This document shows, in pieces, positions 16,321 through 27,400 of a stretch of 39,532 nucleotides of DNA. Every line of letters starts with the position of its first letter. Within the stretch, counting starts at the first letter, position 1. A program made the position numbers and the translations under genes. Origin of the DNA: Kiritimatiellia bacterium (lineage in GTDB: Bacteria > Verrucomicrobiota > Kiritimatiellia > CAIVKH01); the NCBI GenBank assembly GCA_025054615.1, contig JANWZO010000022.1, positions 1 to 39,532 of the forward strand, given 5' to 3'. Below the pieces are notes generated by a model that was not told the origin of the DNA, did not search any database, and worked only from the letters and a program-made list of their open reading frames with translations.

Positions 16321-18750
16321 TCAGACCTCGAACCGGACGGGCAGGTCGACGGTGGCCGTCTGATCGGTGGTGCGGATCGTCCGTTTGCTCACGCGCTGGA
16401 TGCTGATCGCGTCCACGGGACACGCGTCGACGCAAGCCCCGCAGCGGATGCAGTCCGCCTGATTGATCCAGATCAGCTTGGTCGTTTCGCTGTTTCGCGC
16501 GCGCGTATAACCGACGATGCGGTCCTGGCCGTCATAAATCAGCTCGGCGACCTTGACGATGCAATCCGGCCGAGGCTTCGCCTTCAAACACCAGTCGCAA
16601 AAGATGCATTTGTCGGGATCGATTTCGAATTTGTAATGGCAGAGGTAGCAGCGTTGCGTCTCATCCGTCGCGGTGGCCGGATCGTAGCCCAGCTCCACTT
16701 CCGCCGTAAGTGCCCGCTTTTCGAGCGGGAGCGTTGGCATGGGCTGGCGGTTGACGTAATCCATTTCCCGGATGCGGCCGGTCTGGCGAACATCTTCGAC
16801 GACTGCGACGTCGCGGAGCCGGTCCTCGCCCATGAGGAAGCGGTCGACATGGCGCGCAGTTTCCTTCGCGTGGGCGATGGCCTGAATGAGTGAACTGGCG
16901 CCGGTCGCGAAATCGCCCGCGACGAAAATTTTGTCGACCGCGGTGGTGTGTTTGCGGCCGCTTTTGAGCCATTCATCGTTGTCGACAAGCTTTTCGCGGA
17001 GAGCGCCCTCGATCCATTCTGTGCCGGGGAACTGGCCGGTGGCCAGCAGGACCGTGTCAGCGGGAATCTCGAATTCGGATCCAGGGATTTCCACGGGCCT
17101 GCGACGTCCGCTGGCATCGGGGTCGCCGAGCTTCGTGCGAACAAACCGCATGGCCCGGACATGGCCCGACGAGTCGCCGATGAAGGCTTTGGGCGCCACC
17201 ATGAAATGCATCGGGATGCCTTCGTGCGTCAGCTCCTCGAGCTCGCCGGGTGTGATCAGCATTTCGGACTGCGAGCGCCGGTAAAGAACCTTCACCGACT
17301 CGCCCTTGGGCCTGAGGAGGATCGGCTGTCCCTTCTCGCTCGTCTCGAGCTCAAGCTCGACGGTTTGCGCCCCGAGCCGCGCGGCTGTTCGCGCGCAATC
17401 CATGGCCGTGAAGCCGCCGCCGATCACCACGATGTGCTCGCCAATATCGGATTTTCGAAGCTCGTTTGCTTCGAGCAGGAAGGCCAACCCGTGGCGGATG
17501 CCCTTGAGGTCCGCGCCTGGCAGGTCGAGCATGTTTGGGCGCAGCGTGCCCGCCGCGAGGATCACGGCGTCGTACTCTGCCACCAATTTCTCAAGCGGCA
17601 GTTTCGGGCCCACGGGGGAGTTGCAAATGATTTTCACTCCCTGGCGCCGGATTTGCTCGATTTCCTTGTCGATGATGTCGCGCGGGAGCCGAAACTCCGG
17701 GATCCCCTGATTAAGCATGCCACCGGGCTTGTCGTGCTTTTCGTAAACCGTGACGTCATGCCCCATGAGAGCGAGGTTTCGCGCCGCAGCCAAGCCCGCA
17801 ACGCCTGCGCCGACCACGGCGACCCTTTTGCCGGTGGGCGGAAACCACGGCTCCAGCACGACCAGTCCCTGACGCTTGAAATCTGCGGCCGAGCGTTTGG
17901 AAAAACAAATGGCGACCGGTTCGCCGAGCCCCTGCCAGCCGTGTCGGCACTCCGCCTCGCAAGGGCGCGAGCAGACGCGGCCGAGGATGGCCGGGAAGAC
18001 GTTGTCGTGCAGATTGATTTTGTAGGCAAGGTCGTAGTCGCCGCGGTAAATCGCTGCGAGGTAGCCAGGGATGTCCGTACCGGCCGGACAGGCTTTCTGG
18101 CAGGGGATGTTTTTGTCCAGCCAGTAAAAATCTTTCGGGTGCGTGCCGATGCCCCGGAGCACGGAGATCGCGTTGTTGCGGTACGGCGTGGGGACGCCGT
18201 AGGGGCGTTCGTCGTTCGGGCCGCCGAGGCCAACGGGTGCCTTTCTCCAGGCCCGGCCGGTTTTACCGTCGATGGGCTCGCCGCGGGCCGCGGCTTCCGC
18301 ACGGGCGAGCGCTTCGGCATAATCGGCCCGTTTCGGCGCGAGTTCGACTGCCCGCTTCAGGTGTGGAATTGCCTCGGCTGCTTGTCCGTTGTGTAGTAGT
18401 GCGAGACCCAACAGATGATGCGAAGCGTGCCCTGAATCTTCGCGGACATACCGACGAAGCCATTTGACGGCCTCCGCGTAGCGCTCCTTCTTGAAGGCGG
18501 CGATCCCCGCAATGGCGGGCATCTGGATGTCGTCGCTGCCGAGTTCCATCGCCCGCACAGCGAAATAGTGCGAGGCATATACATCGCCCCGCGTGTCGCC
18601 GCGGGCGTGATAGGCACGCGCCAACATCGCACAGCGCCGCGGGTCGTTCGGGGCGTCCGGCGAGCGGAGGGCCTCGATTGCGTCATCGTATTTATGAACG
18701 CCGATCAGCCACTCGGCCTCACGTATTTGTTTTTCGACATCGACTACCAT
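16321..18750 (-). CDS. TPR-GltD-ferredoxin fusion: NAD(P)H-dependent electron-transfer flavoprotein
   Basis: 809 residues from ATG 18750, which overlaps the upstream reductase stop by seven bases; 76 further codons upstream are open but lie within that gene. Domains: TPR-like helical repeats (about 1-160); an N-terminal Fe-S segment of the GltD/dihydropyrimidine-dehydrogenase type (CQKACPAGTDIPGYL near 216, CSRPCEAEC near 250); an FAD-binding loop VAVVGAGVAGLAAARNLA (about 306); an NAD(P)H loop VVIGGGFTAMDCARTAA (about 440); a FAD C-lobe (IFVAGDFATGAS); and C-terminal ferredoxin-like clusters (CIFCDWC near 710, CIRCGACVDACP near 765). It is related to GltD and AegA. The likely role is to pass electrons from NAD(P)H through FAD and 4Fe-4S centres to the co-encoded siroheme reductase. 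The TPR part is unusual and may be the docking module. The partner is inferred from overlap. Confidence 0.85.
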   Translation of the reverse strand: MVVDVEKQIREAEWLIGVHKYDDAIEALRSPDAPNDPRRCAMLARAYHARGDTRGDVYASHYFAVRAMELGSDDIQMPAIAGIAAFKKERYAEAVKWLRRYVREDSGHASHHLLGLALLHNGQAAEAIPHLKRAVELAPKRADYAEALARAEAAARGEPIDGKTGRAWRKAPVGLGGPNDERPYGVPTPYRNNAISVLRGIGTHPKDFYWLDKNIPCQKACPAGTDIPGYLAAIYRGDYDLAYKINLHDNVFPAILGRVCSRPCEAECRHGWQGLGEPVAICFSKRSAADFKRQGLVVLEPWFPPTGKRVAVVGAGVAGLAAARNLALMGHDVTVYEKHDKPGGMLNQGIPEFRLPRDIIDKEIEQIRRQGVKIICNSPVGPKLPLEKLVAEYDAVILAAGTLRPNMLDLPGADLKGIRHGLAFLLEANELRKSDIGEHIVVIGGGFTAMDCARTAARLGAQTVELELETSEKGQPILLRPKGESVKVLYRRSQSEMLITPGELEELTHEGIPMHFMVAPKAFIGDSSGHVRAMRFVRTKLGDPDASGRRRPVEIPGSEFEIPADTVLLATGQFPGTEWIEGALREKLVDNDEWLKSGRKHTTAVDKIFVAGDFATGASSLIQAIAHAKETARHVDRFLMGEDRLRDVAVVEDVRQTGRIREMDYVNRQPMPTLPLEKRALTAEVELGYDPATATDETQRCYLCHYKFEIDPDKCIFCDWCLKAKPRPDCIVKVAELIYDGQDRIVGYTRARNSETTKLIWINQADCIRCGACVDACPVDAISIQRVSKRTIRTTDQTATVDLPVRFEV

Positions 18751-20432
18751 GGGGAGGTCTCGCTGAGCGCCTCGTCGAAAACGCGCTGGAGGCGCTGGTT
18801 GCGCTCGTTGACCGGTTCGTCGGGGGCGTATGGCACGCCCAGCCATTCCGCCATCTGCGCCGCGCCGACTCTTCGCGCAAAGGCGCCAAAGGTCTCCGCG
18901 GGACTCTCCCGGCGTGCCAGATAAATTTCCAACATCCGGCGGACAGTTGGCACAACCGCCGTAGCCGGGACATCGCAAACGGAACGGCCGATATATCCGG
19001 GGCCCGATAGGCCGCCTCCAATGCAGATGTTGAAACCCTCCTCGCTGCCGCGCTCTGTTTCCTTGCGCATGCCCCGCAACCCGATGTCAGCAATCCAGTG
19101 CTGGGCACATGAGTTCGGACAACCGTTCATGTGAATCCGCAAGGTTCCAACGGCCTCCCATAATGCGCGGTCCGTCGCCAGCTCGTCGTAGAGCCGACGA
19201 TAGGTGTTGGGCGTGTCGGACACCGCGAGATTGCACTGCGTCGTGCCGACGCACGCCACCATATCGGGCAGGCGTTCGTGGCCGTCCATGACAAATCCGG
19301 CGGCCCGAATTTCCTGCAGGAGGGGCTCGACATGGCGGTCCGGCACGAAACGAATCTGGATATTTTGCCTCGCGGTCAGCATGAGCGTGCCATCGCCGTA
19401 GCGCCGGGACCAGTCGGCGAACTGGCGAGCCTGCGCCGAGGTCAATTCCGACCGAAGAATCATCACGCGGACCGTATTGAATCCCGGCTGTCGTTGCGGG
19501 ATAACATTCTGCCCGTCGGTAAACATTTCCCCGATGTTCGGCGGGCCTTCCGCGAACTCTATTCGCTCGATCCCTTGGATCCCCCGTTCGCGGAGGACCT
19601 CGAGCACCGCCTCCCCAAATCCCCTCGCGCCCATCTGGTCGACCACCATTTTCAAGCGAGCGAAAGCGCGGACCCTCCGATTGCCGGTGCGGCGATACAC
19701 TTCTGTTGCCGCGCGGGTCACGTGCAACACCAGGTCCTCGGGAACCCACGAAAAGATCGCCTTCGCCATGTAGGGGCGCGCACCCAGTCCGCCGCCGGCG
19801 TAGTAGGCCCACCCGATTTGCTCCGAGCCGTCAGCTCCGGTTCGCTTGACCGGGTGCCAGGACTGGCAGTTCATGAGGGTTTGGCCGCAGGCGCGGCCGC
19901 ACCCATTCACGCTCATCTTGTGTTTTCGGGGCAGGTTCCGCTGTTCGTCCCGAATTTCAGGATCATTCGCGATGGCCAAGAGCATCGGGCGGACATCGGT
20001 TACCTCATGCGGACAAACGCCTTGGAGGGGGCACGTTACGATGTTCCGCGTCACATCCCCGCAGGCGTTTTTGGAATCCAACCCGACTTCCGCCAGCTCT
20101 TCGAGGACTTTGTAGAGGTCCTCTTTCCGAAGCCAGTGGAACTGAATGGTCATGCGGGTGGTGATGCAAATTTGGTCCTGCGCATAACGGGCGGCCACAT
20201 CCGCAATGCGCTCCATTTGCGTCGCGGTGACCAGGCCGCCGGGAATGCGCAGACGCATCATGAAAAAGCCCTTTTGGAGCTGATGGTAAATGCCAGTCCA
20301 TTTGAACATGCCGATTTCGTTGGTGCGCAGGTCCTCAAACGGTCGGGCCGCGATGTCGTTTTTGAAGTCGAAATCGGGATCGATCGTCAGTTTATCTCGT
20401 TCAATGGGCGTTAAATCGGGTTTTGCTGGCAT
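18744..20432 (-). CDS. Siroheme-dependent sulfite/nitrite reductase
   Basis: 562 residues, the length of ferredoxin-type NirA/Sir. It catalyses six-electron reduction of sulfite to sulfide or nitrite to ammonia on a coupled siroheme-[4Fe-4S] centre. The active-site Cys set is complete in the C-terminal half: CVGTTQC (C-x5-C, about 391) and NGCPNSC (C-x3-C, about 437). Unusually the N-terminal pseudo-symmetric half also has CPLQGVC (C-x5-C, about 132) and NGCGRAC (C-x3-C, about 177). Siroheme-contact Arg/Lys motifs (ITTRMTIQFHW, NLPRKHKMSVNG, TARQNIQIRF) are present. A TTGACA at 20486-20481 (minus strand) may be its -35. Sulfite versus nitrite cannot be decided from sequence. It is coupled to the next gene, its likely electron donor. 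Confidence 0.88.
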   Translation of the reverse strand: MPAKPDLTPIERDKLTIDPDFDFKNDIAARPFEDLRTNEIGMFKWTGIYHQLQKGFFMMRLRIPGGLVTATQMERIADVAARYAQDQICITTRMTIQFHWLRKEDLYKVLEELAEVGLDSKNACGDVTRNIVTCPLQGVCPHEVTDVRPMLLAIANDPEIRDEQRNLPRKHKMSVNGCGRACGQTLMNCQSWHPVKRTGADGSEQIGWAYYAGGGLGARPYMAKAIFSWVPEDLVLHVTRAATEVYRRTGNRRVRAFARLKMVVDQMGARGFGEAVLEVLRERGIQGIERIEFAEGPPNIGEMFTDGQNVIPQRQPGFNTVRVMILRSELTSAQARQFADWSRRYGDGTLMLTARQNIQIRFVPDRHVEPLLQEIRAAGFVMDGHERLPDMVACVGTTQCNLAVSDTPNTYRRLYDELATDRALWEAVGTLRIHMNGCPNSCAQHWIADIGLRGMRKETERGSEEGFNICIGGGLSGPGYIGRSVCDVPATAVVPTVRRMLEIYLARRESPAETFGAFARRVGAAQMAEWLGVPYAPDEPVNERNQRLQRVFDEALSETSPW

Positions 20433-20482
20433 TTTTCGATTTCACCTATCGGAAAAGTAGGTTATACGCATTTTTCAAATTG

Positions 20483-21205
20483 TCAAGTCACGACATTCTG
20501 CTGGAGAAGTTTGGCCTTGTGCTCGTCGAGCTTGCGCTTGGCAGCGCGAGCCGCAAACGCGGCAATTTCTGTAAGGCTGGTGCGGCCGGTGTTGAACACG
20601 GCGTCATACAGCATCGTGTCGGAAATATCCCTGCTGAAGAAATCCCGAACCAGCCTTCGGCGCGCCTCGTCCTGGCGAGTCATGACCTCTCGCGCCTCTG
20701 TCTCGCTGGCGCCAAGCAGATTCATCAGTCGTCGAACGCGCTGCTCCACGGGGGCCACCAGCCGGATGTGGACGCCGAGTGGCATCCGTTGAGTAACGCA
20801 CACGCCTCCTCGCCCGACGATGACGCATTTACCAATCGTGCAGAGGATCCGAATGACCTCAAAGATCCGTTTATACGATTCGTAATGCTCGGAGCGTTGA
20901 AGGATCAATTCGGTGACCGTTCGCGAGATTTCGGAACGATATTCCTCATGAACGAGGTCTGCCAACGATGACGAGAGCGACGGGTCCTCGGCAATCAGGT
21001 CAACGAGGTTCTGGTCGAACACCTCCCATCCCGTTCCAAACGATCCCGGATACATCGATTCCAGTTGACGGATGATTTCCCCAGCGAGCGTTCGGCCCCC
21101 TGCCCCGGCTTCCCGAGAGATCGTGATGAATGGAAACGATTCGACGACCAGTTCTTCCTGTCTTCGTTCGCGAAGGTACTCCCGAACTATAGCTTTGTGG
21201 TTCAT
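20483..21205 (-). CDS. Cytidylate kinase-like family protein
   Basis: 240 residues from ATG 21205, preceded by GGCGGAGAGC (good ribosome binding site); the open frame reaches 21331 but the extra residues are not family-like. It resembles the Cytidylate_kin2 group: a modified P-loop ITISREAGAGGRTLA (about 27-41), FDQNLVDLI, then CVIVGRGGVCVT and VHIRLVAP. LIDs and substrate residues differ from Cmk, so true CMP kinase activity is unlikely to be its only role; many of these proteins are of unknown function. It has an Arg-rich region around RRLVRDFFSRDISDT. The gene ends 50 bases before the reductase start. Confidence 0.75.
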   Translation of the reverse strand: MNHKAIVREYLRERRQEELVVESFPFITISREAGAGGRTLAGEIIRQLESMYPGSFGTGWEVFDQNLVDLIAEDPSLSSSLADLVHEEYRSEISRTVTELILQRSEHYESYKRIFEVIRILCTIGKCVIVGRGGVCVTQRMPLGVHIRLVAPVEQRVRRLMNLLGASETEAREVMTRQDEARRRLVRDFFSRDISDTMLYDAVFNTGRTSLTEIAAFAARAAKRKLDEHKAKLLQQNVVT

Positions 21206-21380
21206 GCTCTCCGCCTTTCCGCCGCGCGCATTCCATCGCCCGGACTGAAGTGATGATACCGCCAACAAGGCTGCAGACAACAACATCCCGGCCTCGGTAG
21301 AGGGGCCGATCGCCTCGACAGTCAGGGTCATTCGTCCTGCGGCTGGGACGAGTCAATAGCCGATTCTTCGCGCGTTCCCC

Positions 21381-21400
21381 AAAACGGATTCGGAAATCCG
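21381..21400 (-). terminator. Possible weak intrinsic terminator after the GH9 gene
   Basis: On the minus strand, just beyond the GH9 stop codon, CGGATT-TCCG-AATCCG can form a six-base-pair stem with a four-base loop followed by TTTT. The stem is short, so termination would be partial, which could still uncouple the giant gene from the kinase-like gene downstream. Confidence 0.35.
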
Positions 21401-21408
21401 CGGCCGAT

Positions 21409-24400
21409 TTACGGAACCCGAATCCGAACGCGATAGAATTTGGCCGGTTCGGCCGGCCCGATCAAATTGGTGAGCGAACCGGAACCGGGCTGATCTACTT
21501 GTCCGGCAACGTTCGACCACACACCCGAGTGGAGTTCATCCGAGGCCTGCAACGTGTAAACCCGGCCCGTCGACGAATCGAACCAGACCTCCACTGTAGA
21601 TTCATCGAGCGAAACGGCCGTGACGGAAAATGCCGCGTTGGACGCATTCGGGTTGCTGTCGGCGATCCACTCTTCCAGGTTGGGTATTCCGTCTCCATCC
21701 GGATCGGCGGCATCGGCAGCGTGACCTGTATTTGAAGGCGTCCCAAAGTGCACCAGCCGCCATCGTTCAAGGTCGGTGTAGGCGGAAACGGGGAATATGT
21801 AGCCGTTCGCGTCCTGGTCGACCGCTCCGCCTTGGATGCGAATAAGGGATCGTTGCGCGTCGGTCAGGCCGTTGCGGTCTTTGCCGACTCGAAGGAATGA
21901 AGTCCCCACAGTGAAATTGGTGACCCACAGCACACCCGTCCAAGTTTCGCCCGTGGAAGCCGCCGCTTCCAGGCGCCCGCCGTTGAGGAACGAAAGAACT
22001 GAATCTGTCGATAGCCTGAGGCGACCGACGTGGGCTGTCCAGCCGTAGACGGACAGAAGACCTCCATTGAATAAGATGTCGCTGGTCCACGCCTCGTTGG
22101 CGCCAAGTCGAGTGATCCCCTGGCGAAGTTCCAGGACCCCTCGCGCATCGGCATACGGCGCCGAGAGGAGGAGATTTCCTGTTCCGCTCTTGATGAAACC
22201 GCCGCTGCCTGTGAGCCGGCGAGTCAGGGTAAACCAGTTGGTGGTCGGTACGCGGATTTGGGCGCCGCCGTTGCCAAGATTAAGGTCGCCGGCGCCGAGT
22301 TCGGCGCGAAGGATCATTCCGCTAACAACTTGGAGCGGTTCGAAAACCCCACCCGCCAAGACGAGGGCTGCGTTCGTGAGGTCGAGTCGGCCATTCGCGA
22401 AATTGGAGGAAAATCCGAGGATTCCGCCACGAATTTCGACATCGCCGACGACCCGCACGACGCCGCTCCAGCTCCCGACGAGCAAGCCGCCCGACTGAAT
22501 GATCAATTTGTCTTGTATCGTCAGCACAGCCCCGGTGCCTGCGCCGTGAAACCGATGACCGGAAACGGCGAAGGGAGCTGCGGAACTGATCACGAGGGAG
22601 GCAATCGTCCGCGGCCCATCCACGCGAAGCGAACCGCCGCCCTGCGTGATATGGATGAGATCATGCGGACCCGGAAACCGTCCTGTTGCATTCCACGTGC
22701 CGTTGCTCTCCCAAGGTCGATTGGTCACATTGGCGCTGGCGAAGTCGTAAACCGAAGTGACGGCCAGGGAGAAAAGGACCCGCTTTTCAGGCGCGTTCGT
22801 GTCATTACTCGTAATCGTCAGGATCGTGGGATAGATCTGACCGGAGAGCAGGCCGCTCGAAGTGAGCGAGAAAGCGAGGTCATGGAAAGCACTCGGCGAA
22901 ACAAGGCCGGTTGAAGATCCTTGGATGACGACCATGTCGGAGGGCTGACCGGGAACATCATAGAGCGTCTGAGGCGGCGGCAGAAACTCGATGGCTACCC
23001 CGCTTTCCGCGGTGGGCACCCGGTAGGCATGTGTGAGGCCGACCGAGGGCGGTCCCTGAAGACCGATGGTATAACCGCTTGTGGCGGCATCTGGAGATCG
23101 GAGAACGTTTTTATACTGGCAGATGATCCGGCCATCCCGTTTCAGAAGGGCCTGGAAGCTCATGCGAGCGATGCGGTCGCTGTAATAACAGACATCGTGC
23201 CATGTAACAGCGAAGGTGTCGGCGTCGACGCGGGCGTAATAAACCTGGCTCGTCCGCCCGATCAGATACAAATCATCCCACCACACCGCCAAGATGTCAT
23301 TCGACGCGGCCGTATTGGGCAGATGAAGATTTGCGTACTGTCCGACAAAGTTCGTGCCAAAGATGATCAGTCCGTTCGACGAGACTCGTATGCGCGACCG
23401 ATTGGTCCCAAAGTAGGGAAATTCAAAGCCGAGGGAAATGGTTCGAGAAACAAGGTCATCTCGATCGCTCGTATTGGGCGTCAATGTCCCGGAGCTGTTC
23501 TCGAATTCGGCCGTCGCCACGCCGGGGATATTGGTCAATTCCAGCCAGTCATAGCTTGGACCGCCGGGGTCGGTCGATGTCTGGACCAGATAATTCGTCG
23601 GCAATCGGGCGCTCCATGTGAGCTCGGCGCGACCGTCGTTGAAGATGCGGAAACTCGCCGAGCGAGAAGATGACGGGGGCAGAGCTTCGTAGAGCGCCGG
23701 CGCGCCTGCTCGGAGGATCGGTTGGCCGCCCTCGCCCCGTCCCCGAATCGCGAAGGTGTAGGCGAGATCCGGTGAAAAGTAATTGGACACGGTCACCATC
23801 GCAGCGTGAGTGGCCGCGGATGTCGGCGAGAAACGGATAGCGAATGTGGAAGAGCCGCCGGGCGGGATAGGCGAAAGCGGCTGATTGAGGACGGCAAATT
23901 GAGCCGCTCCCGGTCCGGAAAGCGACACGGGCGACGGTCCCGCGAGATAGAGGTAGCTCGTCGAATTGTTATTGCGAATCGTAAAGACGTGTTCAACCGC
24001 GCCGGTGGGGTCATACAATAGGGCAGACCCGAAATCCGTATGGTCCGATGGATCCGGGGTGGCATCCCCGTCGGCGATGGCGCGCCCGTTCCCGAAAATA
24101 ACCAACGGTTCGCCCGGATCCGCAGGCCCTCCCCAATCGTCATCTTCGATGGTCACAATCGCGGACGTGACGGCGCCCGCCGACGCGCCGAAGAGATCCA
24201 GTCGAATGGAAAATTCGTGACGTCCTTCATCGTAGGAATCGTTGACAATCGGAATCGCAATGATCCGCTCACCCCATTGCCCGGGTCCCCACTGGACCAC
24301 AGCCGACGCGCCGGTCGGGCCAAAGAAATCGTATTCCGCTGCCGCCGTGCCACTCACGCAGACCACTCGAGCGGACACGGTGCCTTGAACTCCGCCGACG

Positions 24401-27400
24401 CGTTCGACGATGACAGTGGCCGCGCCGGCTCCCTCGAGAAAGTTGTTGATGCGCGCTCTCCGGAATTGAATGTAACCGGAAGAGGGTTCAAACCCGCCCA
24501 GCGGAGTCCATGGCGATGTCGATGTATCGTAGACCGGGATGTTGCGGATCGTTTTTTGAGAGGCGTCGATCGACGCACCGGAAAAATCATTTCCGCGGTC
24601 AAATGTTCCCCAGGGCTGGCTGAATTCGAGCTGAACGCGGCGCCGATATCGCTGGTAGTCGCCGGGAACGATGTAGGCATTGTGAAGTCGAATCTCAAAG
24701 TACCAGTTCGAGGTCCCGGGTACCTGGAATGGTCCGGCCGTCGATACAGATTCTCCACTCAGTAATCCAACACCGGTTGCGGAACAGACCACGGCAGAAC
24801 CGGTAACGCCATCCGGCGTGAAGTAGTAGCGGAAACCGAGCGTATTGATTTCCCGCGGGGGCAGGCTAGCGCGGTTGTTCACAAAACATTGGATCACTCC
24901 ATTTGTATCTGCATAGGCCTCTACAAAAAACGACTCGACCCAATAATTCGTGCTTCGCGGGGTCCATGGGGGAAACGTCTCGATTGGCGCCCAGGTATTG
25001 GTGCTGCCGCGGGCGATGTTGCGAGCCAGAACGGTCAATAAGCCGCCAGAGTAGATAATGGGTTCCTGATGGCCATAGACGACGTTACTGGTCAAGGGTA
25101 CGTAAGCGGGATAGTAATCGCTGCCGTCCGGCCCCGGAGCCAATGCCCCCCACGGAACCGATGTATTCCAAGGAGCTTTATCGGCTGCGGGCGTTCCAAA
25201 GCCACCGTATTGGAACTGGGCGGCGCGATGATGCAGATTGCTCACCCAGCTCCGGTTTCGCGAGGCGTATCCGGCAAGGTAGGACAGTCCGTAGGGATTA
25301 TCGCCAAGTATGTAATCGAGTTGGTGGACCGGGCAGAGATTGGTTTTCGTGCCTTGGGTGTACGTGCCTGTGTAAAGAGCGACCAGATTCGAGCGTTGGA
25401 CGGCATCGGTATTATAGATCGAATCTGCCCATTCCAAAAGCGGCGGGGCCTGGTCCATCAGAGAATTGATATTCCAAGACGCGCCCGGACTACGGGAAAC
25501 GAAGCCGGCGGGTGTCGTGCGGGGATCGGTGGACAACTCGCGGGCATATAGCCAAAAATTCGCGTAGGCGTTGACCTCGGTCACAAATGGGGACAAGCCT
25601 GTATCGGCGGCGAGCAACGCATATGCGCCATTCTGTTCAAACCCCGACCGAAAATCAGACCAGTGCCGGTTGCGGTTTCGCGCATTACCCGGCTCGTTGT
25701 AGAGCGAAAGCGCGATGCCGATCCATTGGGTCGAATAACCGGGCGTTGACGCCGCGACTTCCGCACGATGCAACCAGGCCGCAGCGTAAAGCAGCCGGGG
25801 CCAGTAATTCGTCAAGCGGCCGGGATAATTCGTGATAGTCACCGGGGAACCGCTGGTCATTCGGCGGGTGGACGTGCTGGTATTGCGGTTGCTCAATCCC
25901 CAATTCATCGCCAGTCGCGCGGTAGCCAGGAGACCATCGGCATAGGCCTCATCGCCATATTCACGAAATGCAATCGACGAAGCTGCCATAGCCGCGGCCA
26001 CCGCGCCGGCGACATCCGCGCCTCCCACTGTCGCATCAACCCAGTACGAAGGGCGGATAGATTGTGGCACGCCCCCCACCGGCGTGTCGATTACCTCGTT
26101 GGGCACACCCACGGTTCGGTCGTTCACGGGAGCCGGGTCCAGGGGCGGAGAGTCGCGCAGCGCTCCCTTCCCACAGTAAATCCGTTCGATTGAGCCGGCG
26201 GAGTTCGTCTCGACAATTTTGAAAAAGTACTCGTTGATCTCCCGGAGACGATCCATCGCAATCCGGTACTGGTGAGTCTGAATAAACACCGGCCGATGCA
26301 TAACCAGGCTCCACGCCAGGAGGGACGCCCCGAATGCGTCGTTGCCCGTCCACACCATGCCATCGCCCGCATCAAACCAGCCGCCTGTCAGGTCTCGCCC
26401 CACGTCGGAGCCGTCTCGCAGGCAGGCGTCGCCCCGGTATTCGAGCCGGATGGTCGGCGGCAATCGCCCTGCCAGTTGTAATTCGTAGAATAGCAGGGCG
26501 GTTTGCAACGCGTAAGAATAGTTATGGCCGTTTGTCCACAGACTGCTGGCCGGCGGAGGGTTGGTCGCTGGCGGCGGAGGCGGCGGAGGCGGTGGCGGTG
26601 GAGGTGGCGGCGGTGGAGGTGGGAAGAAAGAGGGCGCCTTGATCATTTCCACACTGGGCGTGTTGTACCCGTGAGCATTTGCGCTCATGAACTGGATGGT
26701 CCCAAGGGTATCGTCGAAGGCGAACCGGTAGACGTACTGGTCCGAAATGGCCACCAGTTGGGTGTCGATCAAAACCACGTCGCGTGCGCGCGGACCCATA
26801 TCCCCGGTCGATGTGTTTTCCGTGGTGGAAAAGGCGAAGGCCTGGCTGAAGACGATGGTAGTCGATGCGATGGCCCCGGTCGCCGACATCCAGATGCCGT
26901 TGTCGCCGATCACGATCATGCGACCCAGCGGAGAAATATCGAGTCCCGTAAAATTCGAGGGGAAGGAGCCGGAAGCCGGAATGTTGGAGATGGAAATCAT
27001 CGACCTCAGGAAGCCATTGGTGGCATCAACTGTCGCCCGCCGGAGAAACGGCCCCGAAGAGCCGTTCATGAAAACATAATTCGTTCCATTGACCTCGCGG
27101 AACACGAAGTCATTCGCCTGCCAATTGCTAATCCCGGCATTCTGCATCGGCACCGACGCAAAATGGGCGCCATTGAAGGCGCTGACCCCAAAGTTCAGCA
27201 CATTCGAACCGCCGGCCGACCCCGCGCTCACGTAGACAAATCCGTTATGCCATCCCAACGGATGGGTATTGAAGCTACCCGTAGCGTCATAAACGTTCGT
27301 CGCGACAAAGGATCCGTTGGTGATCAAAATGGCATAAATGGCGCGGGCATTTGTTGTGTTGGCATTCAGGTCGTTTACAAAGAGAAAACCGTCAGTGCTT

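Noticed and set aside
16948-18396. 482-codon open frame on the plus strand opposite the TPR-GltD gene
   Set aside because: Antisense shadow of a high-GC gene; no family motif, no ribosome binding site, and the minus-strand product has complete cofactor motifs.
19278-20414. 378-codon plus-strand frame opposite the siroheme reductase
   Set aside because: Low-complexity shadow translation; the reductase on the other strand is unambiguous.
20461-20490. TTGACA with TATAAC upstream of the reductase gene as a full promoter
   Set aside because: The -35 is perfect but the spacing to TATAAC is only 14 bases, so only the -35 is mentioned in the gene entry.
26569-26622. Proline tract considered as a CRISPR-like or minisatellite array
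   Set aside because: It is an in-frame polyproline coding run without spacers.
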